From Pseudomonas anuradhapurensis (GTDB lineage Bacteria > Pseudomonadota > Gammaproteobacteria > Pseudomonadales > Pseudomonadaceae), in contig NZ_CP077097.1 in the NCBI RefSeq assembly GCF_014269225.2, positions 2,119,001 through 2,183,000 of the forward strand: a stretch of 64,000 bases of DNA. Reading direction: 5' to 3'. Below are positions 1-12,668 of this stretch, piece by piece. The notes under the pieces are model-generated. The model had not been told where the DNA came from and did no database searches. It worked only from the letters and a program-made list of their open reading frames with translations. The stretch's first letter is position 1. The number at the start of each line of letters is the position of its first letter. Both the position numbers and the translations under genes were made by a program.

Positions 1-293
1 TGTTCAGGGTTACCGAGGGCGAAAGCAACCTGGGGGACTTGGCCATACTCAGCGGACACTTCAGCGATGTCCACCTGGATGAGGTGCAGTTCATCAGGAA
101 GGTCGAGGAGCATGTCATGCCGTTTGTTCGTAATCGGGGTCGGGTCATCATTACCAATGCCTATTCCCCTTATAAAGAACGCGCTTTCCTTGCCTTGGGT
201 TTGCGGGTATTCGTTCTGGAAAACAGGACCAATGGCTTCTTGCTGGTGATGAATGATGCCGTGGCCAGGGATGCTGGCCTAGCCAACGCATGA
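1..293 (+). CDS. C-terminal part of an unidentified protein
   Basis: An open frame runs in from the window edge and stops at TGA 291-293. About 97 residues are visible, and the true start lies outside the window. The in-frame TTG at 39 has no convincing ribosome binding site, so I read this as the tail of a longer protein. The visible part is soluble, mixed alpha/beta in character, with an RGRVIITNAYSPYKERAF stretch. I do not recognise the family. The next gene starts 127 bases later, and nothing stands out in between. Confidence 0.5.
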   Translation, partial: FRVTEGESNLGDLAILSGHFSDVHLDEVQFIRKVEEHVMPFVRNRGRVIITNAYSPYKERAFLALGLRVFVLENRTNGFLLVMNDAVARDAGLANA

Positions 294-420
294 TTGACCG
301 TCCTGGTGCCACAGAGGTCATCCGTCGACAGTCGAACGACCCTGCTTGAGTGAAGGGCATTGCTCGTCTTAACTGCTGGTGGCGAAGTGCATTCCCATAA
401 CACTAACAAGAGGCAATGCA

Positions 421-534
421 ATGGGAAACTCAACCAAGGTCCGCAAAGCTGACAGCAGCGTCGATGCCTGGGCGATCCTCTGCCTGATCGTCCTTGTGGT
501 GGTCACTGCCGTGTATTGGGTCAGTCACCAGTAG
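421..534 (+). CDS. 37-aa single-pass membrane peptide
   Basis: A short frame starts at ATG 421, with a purine-rich AAGAGG about 8 bases upstream, and ends at TAG 532-534. The first 15 residues are polar and charged (MGNSTKVRKADSSVD). The rest is one hydrophobic segment of about 18 residues (WAILCLIVLVVVTAVYWV) ending in SHQ. This is the layout of a small inner-membrane protein with a cytoplasmic N-terminus. A strong hairpin terminator follows within 30 bases, so it looks like its own transcript. Function is unknown. Confidence 0.6.
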   Translation: MGNSTKVRKADSSVDAWAILCLIVLVVVTAVYWVSHQ

Positions 535-563
535 ACTTGTCTTCAAGACCGTGATGCAGCCAG

Positions 564-596
564 GCGCCTGCGGGAGGGAATCCCGCAGGCGCTTTA
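564..596 (+). terminator. Rho-independent terminator after the 37-aa peptide
   Basis: A perfect 12-bp stem (GCGCCTGCGGGA at 564-575 paired with 581-592) closes a 5-base loop and is followed by TTTAT. It sits 30 bases after the stop codon of the small membrane peptide and just before the convergent DUF2970 gene. It may serve both directions. Confidence 0.75.
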
Positions 597-622
597 TCGT
601 GCCGGCGAAAGGACGCTAACGG

Positions 623-838
623 CTAGCGGGCAAGGTGCAGGGCCAGTTGCACCAGGCCGATCAATACGGCGACGAACACCAGGGTGAACAGCGTCCCCAG
701 CACAATGAAATGGCTGGCCTTGCCGTGGGTGAAGTCGCGGGCGCGGTTCTTGCCGCTTTGTACGCCGAAAGCGGCGGCGAGGATGCTGTGCAGCATCTGC
801 CAGAAAGTTGGGGGTTTGCCCTGGCTGGAATCGTCCAT
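623..838 (-). CDS. DUF2970 family small membrane protein
   Basis: A 71-residue protein. I chose the ATG at 838 because AGGAG lies 6 bases upstream of it; an in-frame start further out, at 865, lacks such a site. The N-terminal half is polar with a FWQMLHSILAAAFGVQSGKNR stretch typical of DUF2970. The C-terminal half is one hydrophobic span (ILGTLFTLVFVAVLIGLVQLAL-like) ending at the C-terminus. The family is common in Pseudomonas, lies in the inner membrane and has no assigned role. It sits downstream of metH on the same strand, separated by a REP element, and is probably transcribed separately. Confidence 0.75.
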   Translation of the reverse strand: MDDSSQGKPPTFWQMLHSILAAAFGVQSGKNRARDFTHGKASHFIVLGTLFTLVFVAVLIGLVQLALHLAR

Positions 839-902
839 GGTGGCTCCTGGGGAAATCAGAGGCAATCAGGGACAGTGTAGGTAGCTATTGAGGCTGCTGC
901 GC

Positions 903-992
903 AGTCCATCGCGACACAAGGCCGCTCCTGCAAGGATTGCATTTTCCTGTAGGCGCGGCCTTGTGTCGCGCGATGGGCCGCAAGGCGGCCCA
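903..992. repeat. REP/BIME-like palindromic element
   Basis: This stretch holds two inverted copies of the core found elsewhere in the window: CGCGACACAAGGCCGCTCCTG at 910-930 and GGCGCGGCCTTGTGTCGCGC at 952-971. A second short palindrome, GGGCCGCAAGGCGGCCC, follows. It occupies the gap between the metH stop and the DUF2970 gene. Confidence 0.8.
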
Positions 993-998
993 AAGGCC

Positions 999-4706
<3,708 letters not shown>

Positions 4707-4885
4707 AGGAACTACCTGGTCGGGCAAATTTCAGAAGGTGCCGAATCATAACAAAGCTGCGCGGTTTTTAGGCATGTCGCCCCATTTGCATGAAAACTGC
4801 TCATGTTGGCGGGCGTCTGCAAGCGGTGCATCCAAGGACGACCAGGCAAAACGTGATGGCTTTCAACACCCAGGACTTTCCGCAC

Positions 4886-7186
4886 ATGGTGCATCGTATC
4901 CTTGCCGCCGCTTGCGCGCTGTTGATCAGCAGCGTGGCGTTCGGGCAAGCCCCCCAATCGAGCCCGGCTATCTCCTATACCCGGGACATCCAACCGATCT
5001 TCACCGAGAAATGCGTGGCCTGCCACGCCTGCAACGACGCCGCCTGCCAGCTGAAGCTGGAAAGCCCCGAGGGCGCGGTGCGCGGGGCGAGCAAGGTCCC
5101 GGTGTACCAGGGCGACCGCAGCAAGGCGGTGCCCACCACGCGGCTGTTCTACGATGCCCACAGCGAGGGCGAGTGGCGCAAGAAGGGTTTCTACTCGGTG
5201 CTCGACAGCCAGGGCAGCCAGGCCGCGCTGATGGCGCGCATGCTCGAACTGGGCCACAAGACCCCGCTTACGCCCAATGCCAAGCTGCCCGAGGACATCG
5301 TCCTGGGCCTCAACCGCGAGAACATGTGCCCCTTGCCCCACGAGTTCGACGCCTATGCCGGCGCCCACCCCAGGGAGGGCATGCCACTGGCGGTAACCGG
5401 GCTGACCGACAAGGAGTACGACACCCTGCGCCGCTGGCTGGCCGCCGGGGCGCCGGTCGAGTACCAGCCAATCAAGCCAAGCGCGATCGAAGCCACGCAG
5501 ATTGCCGAATGGGAAGAGCTGCTCAACCGCCCCGGTTCCACCGAGGCGCTGGTCGGCCGTTGGCTGTACGAGCACCTGTTCCTGGCCCATATCTACTTCG
5601 CCGGCGGCGAGCAGGGCCACTTCTTCCAGTGGGTGCGCTCGCGCACACCGAGCGGGCAGCCGGTCGACCTGATCGCCACGCGCCGCCCCAACGACCCGCC
5701 GGGCACCGACTTCTATTACCGCCTGATCCCGGTGCAGGGCGTAATCGTGCACAAGACTCACATCACCTACCCGATGGGGCCGCAGAAGCTCAAGCGGGTC
5801 AAGCAACTGTTCTACGCCGGCGACTGGCATGCCACCGCGCTGCCAGGCTACGGGCCGCGCCACCGGGCCAACCCGTTCGAAACCTTCGAGGCGATCCCGG
5901 CGGTGGCGCGCTACCAGTTCATGCTGGATAACGCCGAGTATTTCGTGCGGACCTTCATCCGCGGCCCGGTATGCCGTGGCCAGATCGCCACCGATGTGAT
6001 CCGCGACAACTTCTGGGCGTTGTTCCAGGAGCCGGCCCATGACCGCTACATCACCGATGCCCAGTACCGGGGCGAGGCCACGCCGCTACTGGCCATGCCT
6101 GGGCAGATCGATGACGTGGGCAGTGTGCTGAGCCTGTGGCACGCCTACCGCGACAAGCGCAACGAGTACGAGAAGCTGCGTCGCGAAGCCTATGCCGACA
6201 TGCCGGCGCCGGGCTGGGCGACGTTGTGGGCCGGCAACGACAATGCGCTGCTGAGTATCTTCCGCCACTTCGACAGCGCCTCGGTGACCAAGGGCCTGGT
6301 CGGCGATGTACCGCTGACCGTGTGGCTGTTCGACTACCCACTGTTCGAACGTACCTATTACCAGTTGGCGGTCAACTTCGACGTGTTCGGCAATGTTTCG
6401 CACCAGTTGCAGACGCGCCTGTACTTCGACCTGATCCGTAACGGTGCCGAAGTCAACTTCCTGCGCCTGATGCCGGCCGACCAGCGCAAGGCGATCCTCG
6501 GCGATTGGTACCAGACCAGTGGCAAGGTGAAGATGTGGATGGACTACGAGGACATCGACACCGACACCCCAAGCGGCATCAAACTCGACCCGCGCGACCC
6601 CAAGCGTGACTTCGGCCTGAAACTGTTGCAGCGCACCGGCAGCCTGAATGCCGCGCCCGACCCGATCAACCGCTGCCAGGGCGCGTACTGCTCGCGGCCG
6701 CAGATGAGCGCAGAGTTCCGTGATGTCGAGCAGTCGCTCAGCCGCCTGGTGTCGCGCCCGGCTGCCGGGCTGAAGGTGATCAACCAGCTGCCCGAGGCGA
6801 CCATGCTGCGCATCGAAGGGGCGGGTGGCCAGCGTCAGGTGTACAGCCTGCTGCGCAACCGCGCGCACAGCAACGTGGCTTTCCTGCTGGGAGAGGCATA
6901 CCGCTACCAGCCAGGGCTGGATACCCTGACCCTGTACCCGGGCGTGCTCAGCAGCTACCCGAACTTCATCTTCAACATTCCGGCCGCAGATGTGCCGGAG
7001 TTCGTCGAGGACATGGAGTACGCCAAGGATGATACCGCCCGCTTCGAGCGTATCGTCATGCGCTGGGGTGTGCGCCGCAGCCACCCCGAGTTCTGGCGCT
7101 ACTTCCATGACCTGAACAGCTTCATCAAGGAAACCGAGCCGGTCGAGGCGGGCGTGCTGGACATGAACCGCTACGAGAACCTCTGA
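4886..7186 (+). CDS. cti: Fatty acid cis/trans isomerase (periplasmic c-type cytochrome)
   Basis: Converts cis- to trans-unsaturated acyl chains of membrane phospholipids, stiffening the membrane under solvent or heat stress in P. putida relatives. I placed the start at ATG 4886, which gives 766 residues, the known length, and puts a signal peptide first (MVHRILAAACALLISSVAFG). A longer in-frame start at 4790 would bury this signal. The heme-attachment motif CVACH is at residues 43-47, soon after the signal. The rest is the family's long soluble domain, with many Trp and Tyr residues. It is divergent from metH; an acyltransferase gene follows 105 bases later on the same strand. Activity in this family needs no ATP or new protein synthesis, so control is thought to be largely through access to substrate. 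Confidence 0.96.
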   Translation: MVHRILAAACALLISSVAFGQAPQSSPAISYTRDIQPIFTEKCVACHACNDAACQLKLESPEGAVRGASKVPVYQGDRSKAVPTTRLFYDAHSEGEWRKKGFYSVLDSQGSQAALMARMLELGHKTPLTPNAKLPEDIVLGLNRENMCPLPHEFDAYAGAHPREGMPLAVTGLTDKEYDTLRRWLAAGAPVEYQPIKPSAIEATQIAEWEELLNRPGSTEALVGRWLYEHLFLAHIYFAGGEQGHFFQWVRSRTPSGQPVDLIATRRPNDPPGTDFYYRLIPVQGVIVHKTHITYPMGPQKLKRVKQLFYAGDWHATALPGYGPRHRANPFETFEAIPAVARYQFMLDNAEYFVRTFIRGPVCRGQIATDVIRDNFWALFQEPAHDRYITDAQYRGEATPLLAMPGQIDDVGSVLSLWHAYRDKRNEYEKLRREAYADMPAPGWATLWAGNDNALLSIFRHFDSASVTKGLVGDVPLTVWLFDYPLFERTYYQLAVNFDVFGNVSHQLQTRLYFDLIRNGAEVNFLRLMPADQRKAILGDWYQTSGKVKMWMDYEDIDTDTPSGIKLDPRDPKRDFGLKLLQRTGSLNAAPDPINRCQGAYCSRPQMSAEFRDVEQSLSRLVSRPAAGLKVINQLPEATMLRIEGAGGQRQVYSLLRNRAHSNVAFLLGEAYRYQPGLDTLTLYPGVLSSYPNFIFNIPAADVPEFVEDMEYAKDDTARFERIVMRWGVRRSHPEFWRYFHDLNSFIKETEPVEAGVLDMNRYENL

Positions 7187-7291
7187 TCGGGCGGGATGAC
7201 CTTTCCGCATACCCTGCGGTCGGAAGCGCTGGGTGGCCGGGCTGCCATGCAGCCCAAAGGCCTCAATGCACCGGCAAGCGCAGGGTATTTC

Positions 7292-8326
7292 ATGCTGTAT
7301 TCGCTTCAGGCACTGCGGGCGTTCGCCGCCTGGGTGGTGGTCTGCCACCATTTCATGCAGATCTTCTTCGACTTCCATGCCACTGGCCCCATCGGCCAAC
7401 TGCTGACCGACCGTGGCGCTGTAGGCGTCGATATCTTCTTCGTCATCAGCGGCCTGGTCATCTACCTGTCGACCCGTGACAAAACCATCGAACCTCGCCA
7501 GTTCCTGCTCAACCGCGTGCTGCGCATCGTTCCGGCCTACTGGTTCTATACAGCGCTGATGGCCACGCTGCTGCTCGCTTTCAGTCAATGGATGCCGCAC
7601 CAGGCGTTCACCTGGCAGCACCTGTGGCTGTCGCTGTTGTTCATCCCGGCGGAAAACCCTGGCGGCTACGGCTTGTACCCGACCCTGAACGTGGGCTGGA
7701 CGCTGAACTTCGAGATGTTCTTCTACTTGCTGTTCGGCCTGGCCTTCCTGGTGCGCCAGCGTCATCACCAACTGCTGGCTACCGCCGCGCTGCTGCTGGC
7801 CAGTGAAGTGCTGGGCCGGCTGGGCGTGCTCAGCCGTTTCTACAACAACCCCATCATCTACGAATTCCTGCTCGGCATCGGCCTGGGCGTGCTGCACCGC
7901 AGCGGGCTGATCCGCCATGCCCGCTGGTTGCCGTTGGTGTTGTTGGCGTTGGCGAGCCTGGCCATCTATTACCTGGACGCTTCGCGGCGGCTGCTCAACT
8001 GGGGCGTGCCGAGCGCAATGATCGTGCTGGCCTTCGTCGCCCTGGAGCCGCAGTTCCGTGGCAACCGGCTGCTCAAGGCCCTGGGCGACTGTTCGTATTC
8101 GGTGTACCTGGTCCATGTGCTGGTGCTGTACGCCGGCTGGTTCGCCAGCCAGCGCCTGCAACTGAACCCGTACCTGGTATTCGCCCTGTGCGTGCCGTCC
8201 ATTGGACTAATGTCGTGGTTCAGCTACCGCTGGCTGGAGCGCGGCCTGTACCGGCGCCTGCAGGCCTGGTTGGCGGCGCCACGGGAGCCAGCCCCTGAAT
8301 ATGCGCTTTCCCGAGTCAAATACTAG
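7292..8326 (+). CDS. Acyltransferase family 3 membrane protein (ExoZ/OafA-like)
   Basis: A 344-residue polytopic membrane protein. ATG 7292 gives the usual start of this family (MLYSLQALRAFAAW); in-frame starts at 7196 and 7247 would add an atypical soluble extension. It shows about ten hydrophobic spans, the early conserved histidine in VVVCHHFMQ, the GAVGVDIFFVISGLVIY motif and a late SYSVYLVH motif. Such enzymes move acyl groups onto extracytoplasmic sugars of polysaccharides, O-antigen or lipids; the substrate here cannot be told. It follows cti and may share its transcript, which would pair two envelope-modifying functions, but this is inference from spacing. Confidence 0.85.
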   Translation: MLYSLQALRAFAAWVVVCHHFMQIFFDFHATGPIGQLLTDRGAVGVDIFFVISGLVIYLSTRDKTIEPRQFLLNRVLRIVPAYWFYTALMATLLLAFSQWMPHQAFTWQHLWLSLLFIPAENPGGYGLYPTLNVGWTLNFEMFFYLLFGLAFLVRQRHHQLLATAALLLASEVLGRLGVLSRFYNNPIIYEFLLGIGLGVLHRSGLIRHARWLPLVLLALASLAIYYLDASRRLLNWGVPSAMIVLAFVALEPQFRGNRLLKALGDCSYSVYLVHVLVLYAGWFASQRLQLNPYLVFALCVPSIGLMSWFSYRWLERGLYRRLQAWLAAPREPAPEYALSRVKY

Positions 8327-8375
8327 GACTTTGTTCGAAGGCCGGGTTGGCGTACACTTGGCCGCAAGTCTGTGA

Positions 8376-8969
<594 letters not shown>

Positions 8970-8985
8970 GGCTGGCTGGTCTGCT

Positions 8986-9100
8986 TGTAGGAGCGGCCTT
9001 GTGTCGCGATGGGGCGCGAAGCGGCCCCAGGATCTTGGCATCGCCGCTGAGATTGCAGGGGCCGCTACGCACCCCATCGCGACACAAGGCCGCTCCTACA
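8986..9100. repeat. Paired REP element (BIME-like), 115 bp
   Basis: TGTAGGAGCGGCCTTGTGTC at 8986 onward is mirrored at the far end by an arm ending CGCTCCTACA at 9100, so the whole element can fold as one long hairpin. The middle carries GGGGCGCGAAGCGGCCCC and its partner. It sits just after nfuA and may slow 3' exonucleases or stop transcription. Confidence 0.85.
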
Positions 9101-9291
9101 AAATCGCGCTCCTAGCAACAAAGTGTTACGGTTTCAAGCCCTGCGACAACAGGCCGCAGCCCGTATTCAAAGGGCTGCAGCCGACCATCGTCTTGCCCGG
9201 GTAGAACCCCTCGGGGTGTCATGCCAGAATGCCCCGGCTTTTCGTCCGGCCCGTCCCGAGGGTCGGCACCTTCCCTGTAAAGGACGGTTTC

Positions 9292-9900
9292 ATGAATGAT
9301 CTATATACCCGGCGCGCCGTTGTCGCCGGGATGGGCGTTCTCGGGCTTGGCCTGCTGGCAGGCTGCAGCCCGGCCCGGGGGCTCGAGTTCAAGTACGGCA
9401 AGAACATGAGCAACGAAATCCTTGGGCGCAAGTTCAGCCTCAAGGACACCCAGGGCAACGTGCGCACCCTGTCGAGTTTCTACGGCAGCATGCCGATGAT
9501 CTTCTTCGGCTTTACCCAGTGCCCGGCGGTCTGCCCGACCACGCTGGCGCGCGCGGCACAGATCCGCAAGCTGCTCAGGGGCCGCGATCGCGATCTGTTC
9601 CAGGTGGTGCTGATTACCCTGGACCCGGAGCGCGACACGCCGGAAGTACTCGATGCCTACGTCAAGGCGTTCGACCCGTCGTTCACCGCGCTTACCGGCA
9701 CCCCCGAGGAAATCGCCGCGGTAGCGAAGGAATTCAAGGTGTTCTACGAGAAGGTCCCGGCCGGGGATACCTATACCGTCTCGCACTCGTCCACCAGCTA
9801 TGTCTACGATACCCGCGGCACGCCGCGCCTGAGCCTGGGCCATTCCCTGACCGCCCAGGAATGCGCCGAAGACCTGGTTACCCTGATGGAGATCTGCTGA
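9292..9900 (+). CDS. SCO1/SenC family copper chaperone lipoprotein
   Basis: A membrane-anchored, thioredoxin-fold protein that carries copper or reduces thiols for assembly of the CuA site of cytochrome oxidase. It is 202 residues from ATG 9292, which has AAAGGA 8 bases upstream. A signal with twin arginines (YTRRAVVAGMGVLGLGLLAGC) ends in a lipobox with Cys25. The copper ligands are all present: C77-x-x-x-C81 in TQCPAVCPTT and His165 in YTVSHSSTSY. The stop codon is followed directly by the PCu(A)C gene, so the two are co-translated. No cytochrome oxidase subunit is nearby, so its client is not shown by context. Confidence 0.92.
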   Translation: MNDLYTRRAVVAGMGVLGLGLLAGCSPARGLEFKYGKNMSNEILGRKFSLKDTQGNVRTLSSFYGSMPMIFFGFTQCPAVCPTTLARAAQIRKLLRGRDRDLFQVVLITLDPERDTPEVLDAYVKAFDPSFTALTGTPEEIAAVAKEFKVFYEKVPAGDTYTVSHSSTSYVYDTRGTPRLSLGHSLTAQECAEDLVTLMEIC

Positions 9901-10383
9901 ATGTCGATGCAACCGTTCAAGCGCGGCCTGGCCGCCCTGGTCCTGATGGGCCTGGCCCTGCCAGCCCTGGCCCAGACCACCGTGAGCGATGCCTGGGTGC
10001 GTGCCAGTGTGCCGCACCAGCAGTCCACCGGTGCCTTCATGACCCTGACCGCCAGCAGCGACAGCAAGCTGGTGGGTGTGGCGTCCAAGGTGGCCAAGAC
10101 CGTCCAGGTGCACGAGATGACCATGAATGGCGACGTGATGGGCATGCGAGAGGTGAAAACCGTCGAGTTGCCTGCCGGCAAAGCCGTGACGCTGGATCCG
10201 AATGGCCTGCACGTGATGCTGATGGGGCTGCACAATCAAGTGAAGGAAGGTGACAAGGTGCCGCTGACCTTGACCATCGAGGATGCCAAGGGAGCCAGGG
10301 AAACCGTGGACGTGCAGGCTGAAGTGCGCGCGCTCAGCGCCGAGGCGGGTGCGGGGCATGAGCACATGCACATGAACCACTGA
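9901..10383 (+). CDS. PCu(A)C periplasmic copper chaperone
   Basis: A 160-residue secreted protein that binds Cu(I) and passes it to SCO1 or directly to oxidase subunits. The signal peptide runs to PALAQ near residue 25. The family signature H-x10-M-x21-H-x-M is complete: His71, Met82, His104 and Met106. The tail is rich in His and Met (HEHMHMNH), an extra copper-binding feature. ATG 9901 directly follows the TGA of the SCO1-like gene, so expression is coupled. A hairpin terminator lies 13 bases after the stop. Confidence 0.93.
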   Translation: MSMQPFKRGLAALVLMGLALPALAQTTVSDAWVRASVPHQQSTGAFMTLTASSDSKLVGVASKVAKTVQVHEMTMNGDVMGMREVKTVELPAGKAVTLDPNGLHVMLMGLHNQVKEGDKVPLTLTIEDAKGARETVDVQAEVRALSAEAGAGHEHMHMNH

Positions 10384-10395
10384 CAGATGTGAAAC

Positions 10396-10422
10396 AGGGC
10401 CGCACAGCGGCCCTGATCTTTT
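10396..10422 (+). terminator. Terminator after the copper chaperone pair
   Basis: An 8-bp stem (AGGGCCGC with GCGGCCCT) closes an ACA loop and is followed by GATCTTTTCT. It ends the SCO1-PCu(A)C transcript and abuts the stop codon of the convergent small gene. Confidence 0.75.
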
Positions 10423-10650
10423 CTAGCTGCGAAACTTGGGCAGCGGCCTGTCGAGCGTCAGCGAGGTCAGGGTCTTGCGTACCTGGGCCTCGTCAGCCTC
10501 CAGGGCCTTGAGGCTCGCGCGGATCTTGCCGGCGGCGGGCACATCGCCCTGCCGGTCGATCCAGTCGGCAATCTCCTTGCAGGCGCTGCTCAGGCAGGCT
10601 TGGCGCTGGTTCATCAGCGACAGCAGGGTGGTGAGCTCTCTTTCGGACAT
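10423..10650 (-). CDS. 75-aa hypothetical protein
   Basis: A small soluble, charged, predicted helical protein. It has a good ribosome site (GGAGGATCC) before ATG 10650. It contains two cysteines (RQACLSSACKEIADW) and a leucine/acidic pattern compatible with two helices. It is convergent with the PCu(A)C gene. It lies 72 bases downstream of the AraC gene on the same strand, but its own ribosome site and the gap suggest separate expression. I recognise no family. Confidence 0.65.
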   Translation of the reverse strand: MSERELTTLLSLMNQRQACLSSACKEIADWIDRQGDVPAAGKIRASLKALEADEAQVRKTLTSLTLDRPLPKFRS

Positions 10651-10722
10651 GGCAGGATCCTCCGTTCAGCCCTGTCAGTGTAGCAGTGGCTGGCGGGAAC
10701 ACCTGTGGCCGGCTGTCGCAGT

Positions 10723-11556
10723 TCAGGCCTGCAGGCAGGCGCTGCGGTAGGCCCCAGGAGTCACCCCATAGGCCTGCTTGAACTGCCGGCTCAGATGGCT
10801 TTGGTCGGCATAGCCCAGGTCGAATGCCACCTCCGAGGCTGCCCAGCCACGCTTGAGCAATTCCCGTGCCCGGGCCAGGCGGCGCTGCTTCAGCCAGGCA
10901 TGGGGCGGCAGGCCGGTGGCCTGGCGGAACACCCGGGCGAAATGGAACGGTGACAGGTTGACTGCCGCCGCCAGCGCTTCCAGCGAGGGCGGGCCGGCCA
11001 GCTGGCTTTCCAGCAGTTCGCGGGCGCGGGCCACTGCCAGCGGTTCCTGGCCGGGGGCCGCAGGTTCGGCGCATTGCCCGTGGCGCTGCACCAGGGCCAG
11101 TACCGCCTGGCGCCAGGCTGTCTGTTGCTGCAGGGCACTGGCGCCTGCTTCGGACAGCTGGTGCAGTTGGCTGAAGGCACTGGCCAGGGCCGGGTCGTGG
11201 ATCACGCTGTCCTTGAAGCGGGGCATGCCGTGGCGGCCCAGTTCCAGTTCGTCGAGCACCCCGGTTACCCGCTCGTGCTCTGGGTAGAAGCCGCGGTAGC
11301 GCCAGCCCGCTTCGTGGGCGGTGGCACCGGTGTGCAGCTCGTCCGGGTTGATCAGCACCATGCTGCCGACCGGTGCCAGGTGCTCGCTGCCGCGGTGCCA
11401 GAAACGCTGGGCGCCCGACTCGATCACGGTGAACACATAGCCTTCATGCACATGCGGGGCGAAGCGTTGCTGGAAATAGCGTGCGTGCAGCATTTCCACG
11501 TCGCCCAGTGCCGGCGCCTGCCACAGGTGTGTCTGTTCGCGCAGGGGCGTGCTCAT
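10723..11556 (-). CDS. AraC family regulator with cupin-like sensor domain
   Basis: A 277-residue one-component regulator. The N-terminal domain (about residues 1-150) is the AraC-type ligand-binding cupin, with HARYFQQRFAPHVHEGYVF and the INPDELHTG motif. The C-terminal 100 residues carry two helix-turn-helix units (LSPFHFARVFRQATGLPPHAW; AFDLGYADQSHLSRQFKQ). The start ATG at 11556 overlaps the azlD stop as ATGA, so it is the third gene of an azlC-azlD-araC operon and probably controls amino-acid export. This wiring is common beside azlCD genes, but the effector is not known from sequence. Confidence 0.9.
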   Translation of the reverse strand: MSTPLREQTHLWQAPALGDVEMLHARYFQQRFAPHVHEGYVFTVIESGAQRFWHRGSEHLAPVGSMVLINPDELHTGATAHEAGWRYRGFYPEHERVTGVLDELELGRHGMPRFKDSVIHDPALASAFSQLHQLSEAGASALQQQTAWRQAVLALVQRHGQCAEPAAPGQEPLAVARARELLESQLAGPPSLEALAAAVNLSPFHFARVFRQATGLPPHAWLKQRRLARARELLKRGWAASEVAFDLGYADQSHLSRQFKQAYGVTPGAYRSACLQA

Positions 11557-11867
11557 GCCAGCCAGCTGCGCAGGAGGTAGAAGATCAACATGCTTGCCAG
11601 CATGCTCAGCAACACGCTGCGGGTCAACAACACCAGGGCGATGGCCACCAGCGAGCCCAGCAGGTAGGGGTTGAGCAGGCTCAGGTTGAGTTGCTGCCCG
11701 GGCATGAAGATGATTGGGGCACAGATTGCGGTAAGCATGCCCGGAACGGCAAAGCCGAGGAATTGCCGGGCGTTGGAGCTCAGGCGCAACGGCAGGCGTG
11801 GCTCCAGGAACGCATAGCGGTTGAGGAACACGATGGCGCCCATGGCGAAAATAAGGATCCAGATCAT
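11553..11867 (-). CDS. azlD: AzlD family small permease subunit
   Basis: A 104-residue inner-membrane protein with four hydrophobic spans, starting MIWILIFAMGAIVFLNRYAF. AzlD is the small partner of AzlC; together they export branched-chain amino acids or analogues. The start overlaps the azlC stop (ATGA at 11864-11867), and its own stop overlaps the next start in the same way, so the three genes are tightly coupled. Confidence 0.9.
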   Translation of the reverse strand: MIWILIFAMGAIVFLNRYAFLEPRLPLRLSSNARQFLGFAVPGMLTAICAPIIFMPGQQLNLSLLNPYLLGSLVAIALVLLTRSVLLSMLASMLIFYLLRSWLA

Positions 11868-12556
11868 GCTCGGGCTCCGGCGAATTTCTGGCAGATGAAA
11901 CCGGCACTCATGCCCAACAGGCCTGCGGCTACCAGGGCGGTTTCCCAGTGCCAGTGGCTGAACAGTACCGAGCAGAACAGTGACACGGCCACGCATACCA
12001 CCGTTGCCAGGTTGCGCACCAATGGCGCGATCAGGGCGACGAAGGTAGCGACGATGGAAAAGTCCAGGCCGAACTGGTCCAGATGGGGAATGTTCTGGCC
12101 CAACAGGATGCCGGCCAGGGTAAACAGGTTCCAGGCGATATAGAACGTCAGGCCGACGCCCAGGGCATACCAGCGGTTGAATTGCTGCTGGTCGTACTGG
12201 CTGGTCAGGGCAAAGAACTCGTCGGTCAACAGGAAGCCCAGGCCCAGCCGCCAGCGCAACGGTTGGCGCGACAGCTGCGGGCGCATCGACAGGCCATACA
12301 GCAGGTGTTGCGAGGTCAGCAGCAGCGTGGTCAGCAGGATCGACGCCAGGTTGGCGCCGCCCTTGAGCATGCCGATGGCGACCAGTTGCGCAGCCCCGGC
12401 GAAGACAATGGCCGACAGCCCTTGCCCCTGCCAGGCGCTGAGGTTGGCCTCGATGGCCATGGAGCCGGCCAGCAGGCCCCAAGGGGCAACGGCCAACGAC
12501 AGCGGCAGGCTGGCGATGGCACCGTGGAGGTAAGCTTGGCGTGCAATGTGGGGCAT
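11864..12556 (-). CDS. azlC: AzlC family large permease subunit
   Basis: A 230-residue inner-membrane protein with about seven hydrophobic spans and the family motifs (LPLSLAVAPWGLLAGSMA; GAAQLVAIGML; FLLTDEFFAL). It is the large subunit of the AzlCD exporter. The start is placed at ATG 12556 (MPHIARQAYLHG), which fits the family; its ribosome site is weak. It heads the azlCD-araC operon, and a REP element lies 113 bases upstream. Confidence 0.9.
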   Translation of the reverse strand: MPHIARQAYLHGAIASLPLSLAVAPWGLLAGSMAIEANLSAWQGQGLSAIVFAGAAQLVAIGMLKGGANLASILLTTLLLTSQHLLYGLSMRPQLSRQPLRWRLGLGFLLTDEFFALTSQYDQQQFNRWYALGVGLTFYIAWNLFTLAGILLGQNIPHLDQFGLDFSIVATFVALIAPLVRNLATVVCVAVSLFCSVLFSHWHWETALVAAGLLGMSAGFICQKFAGARA

Positions 12557-12668
12557 GATGGCTGCAGTGCATGTACAAGGTAGGCCAGCATGCCAGAAGG
12601 TGCGGGGCAATGGCTTGAACGATCTTGCTGGTCGATGCGGCTTCCTGTTTGCCGGTCGATGCGGTTCC

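Noticed and set aside
4707-4885. A second cobalamin riboswitch upstream of metH
   Set aside because: I looked for the GCCACTG and CAGTCAGGAGACCTGCC-type boxes in the metH leader and found none.
6086-8161. A 691-codon minus-strand frame opposite cti and the acyltransferase
   Set aside because: It spans two real genes and an intergenic gap and has a shadow-type composition. The plus-strand proteins are recognised families.
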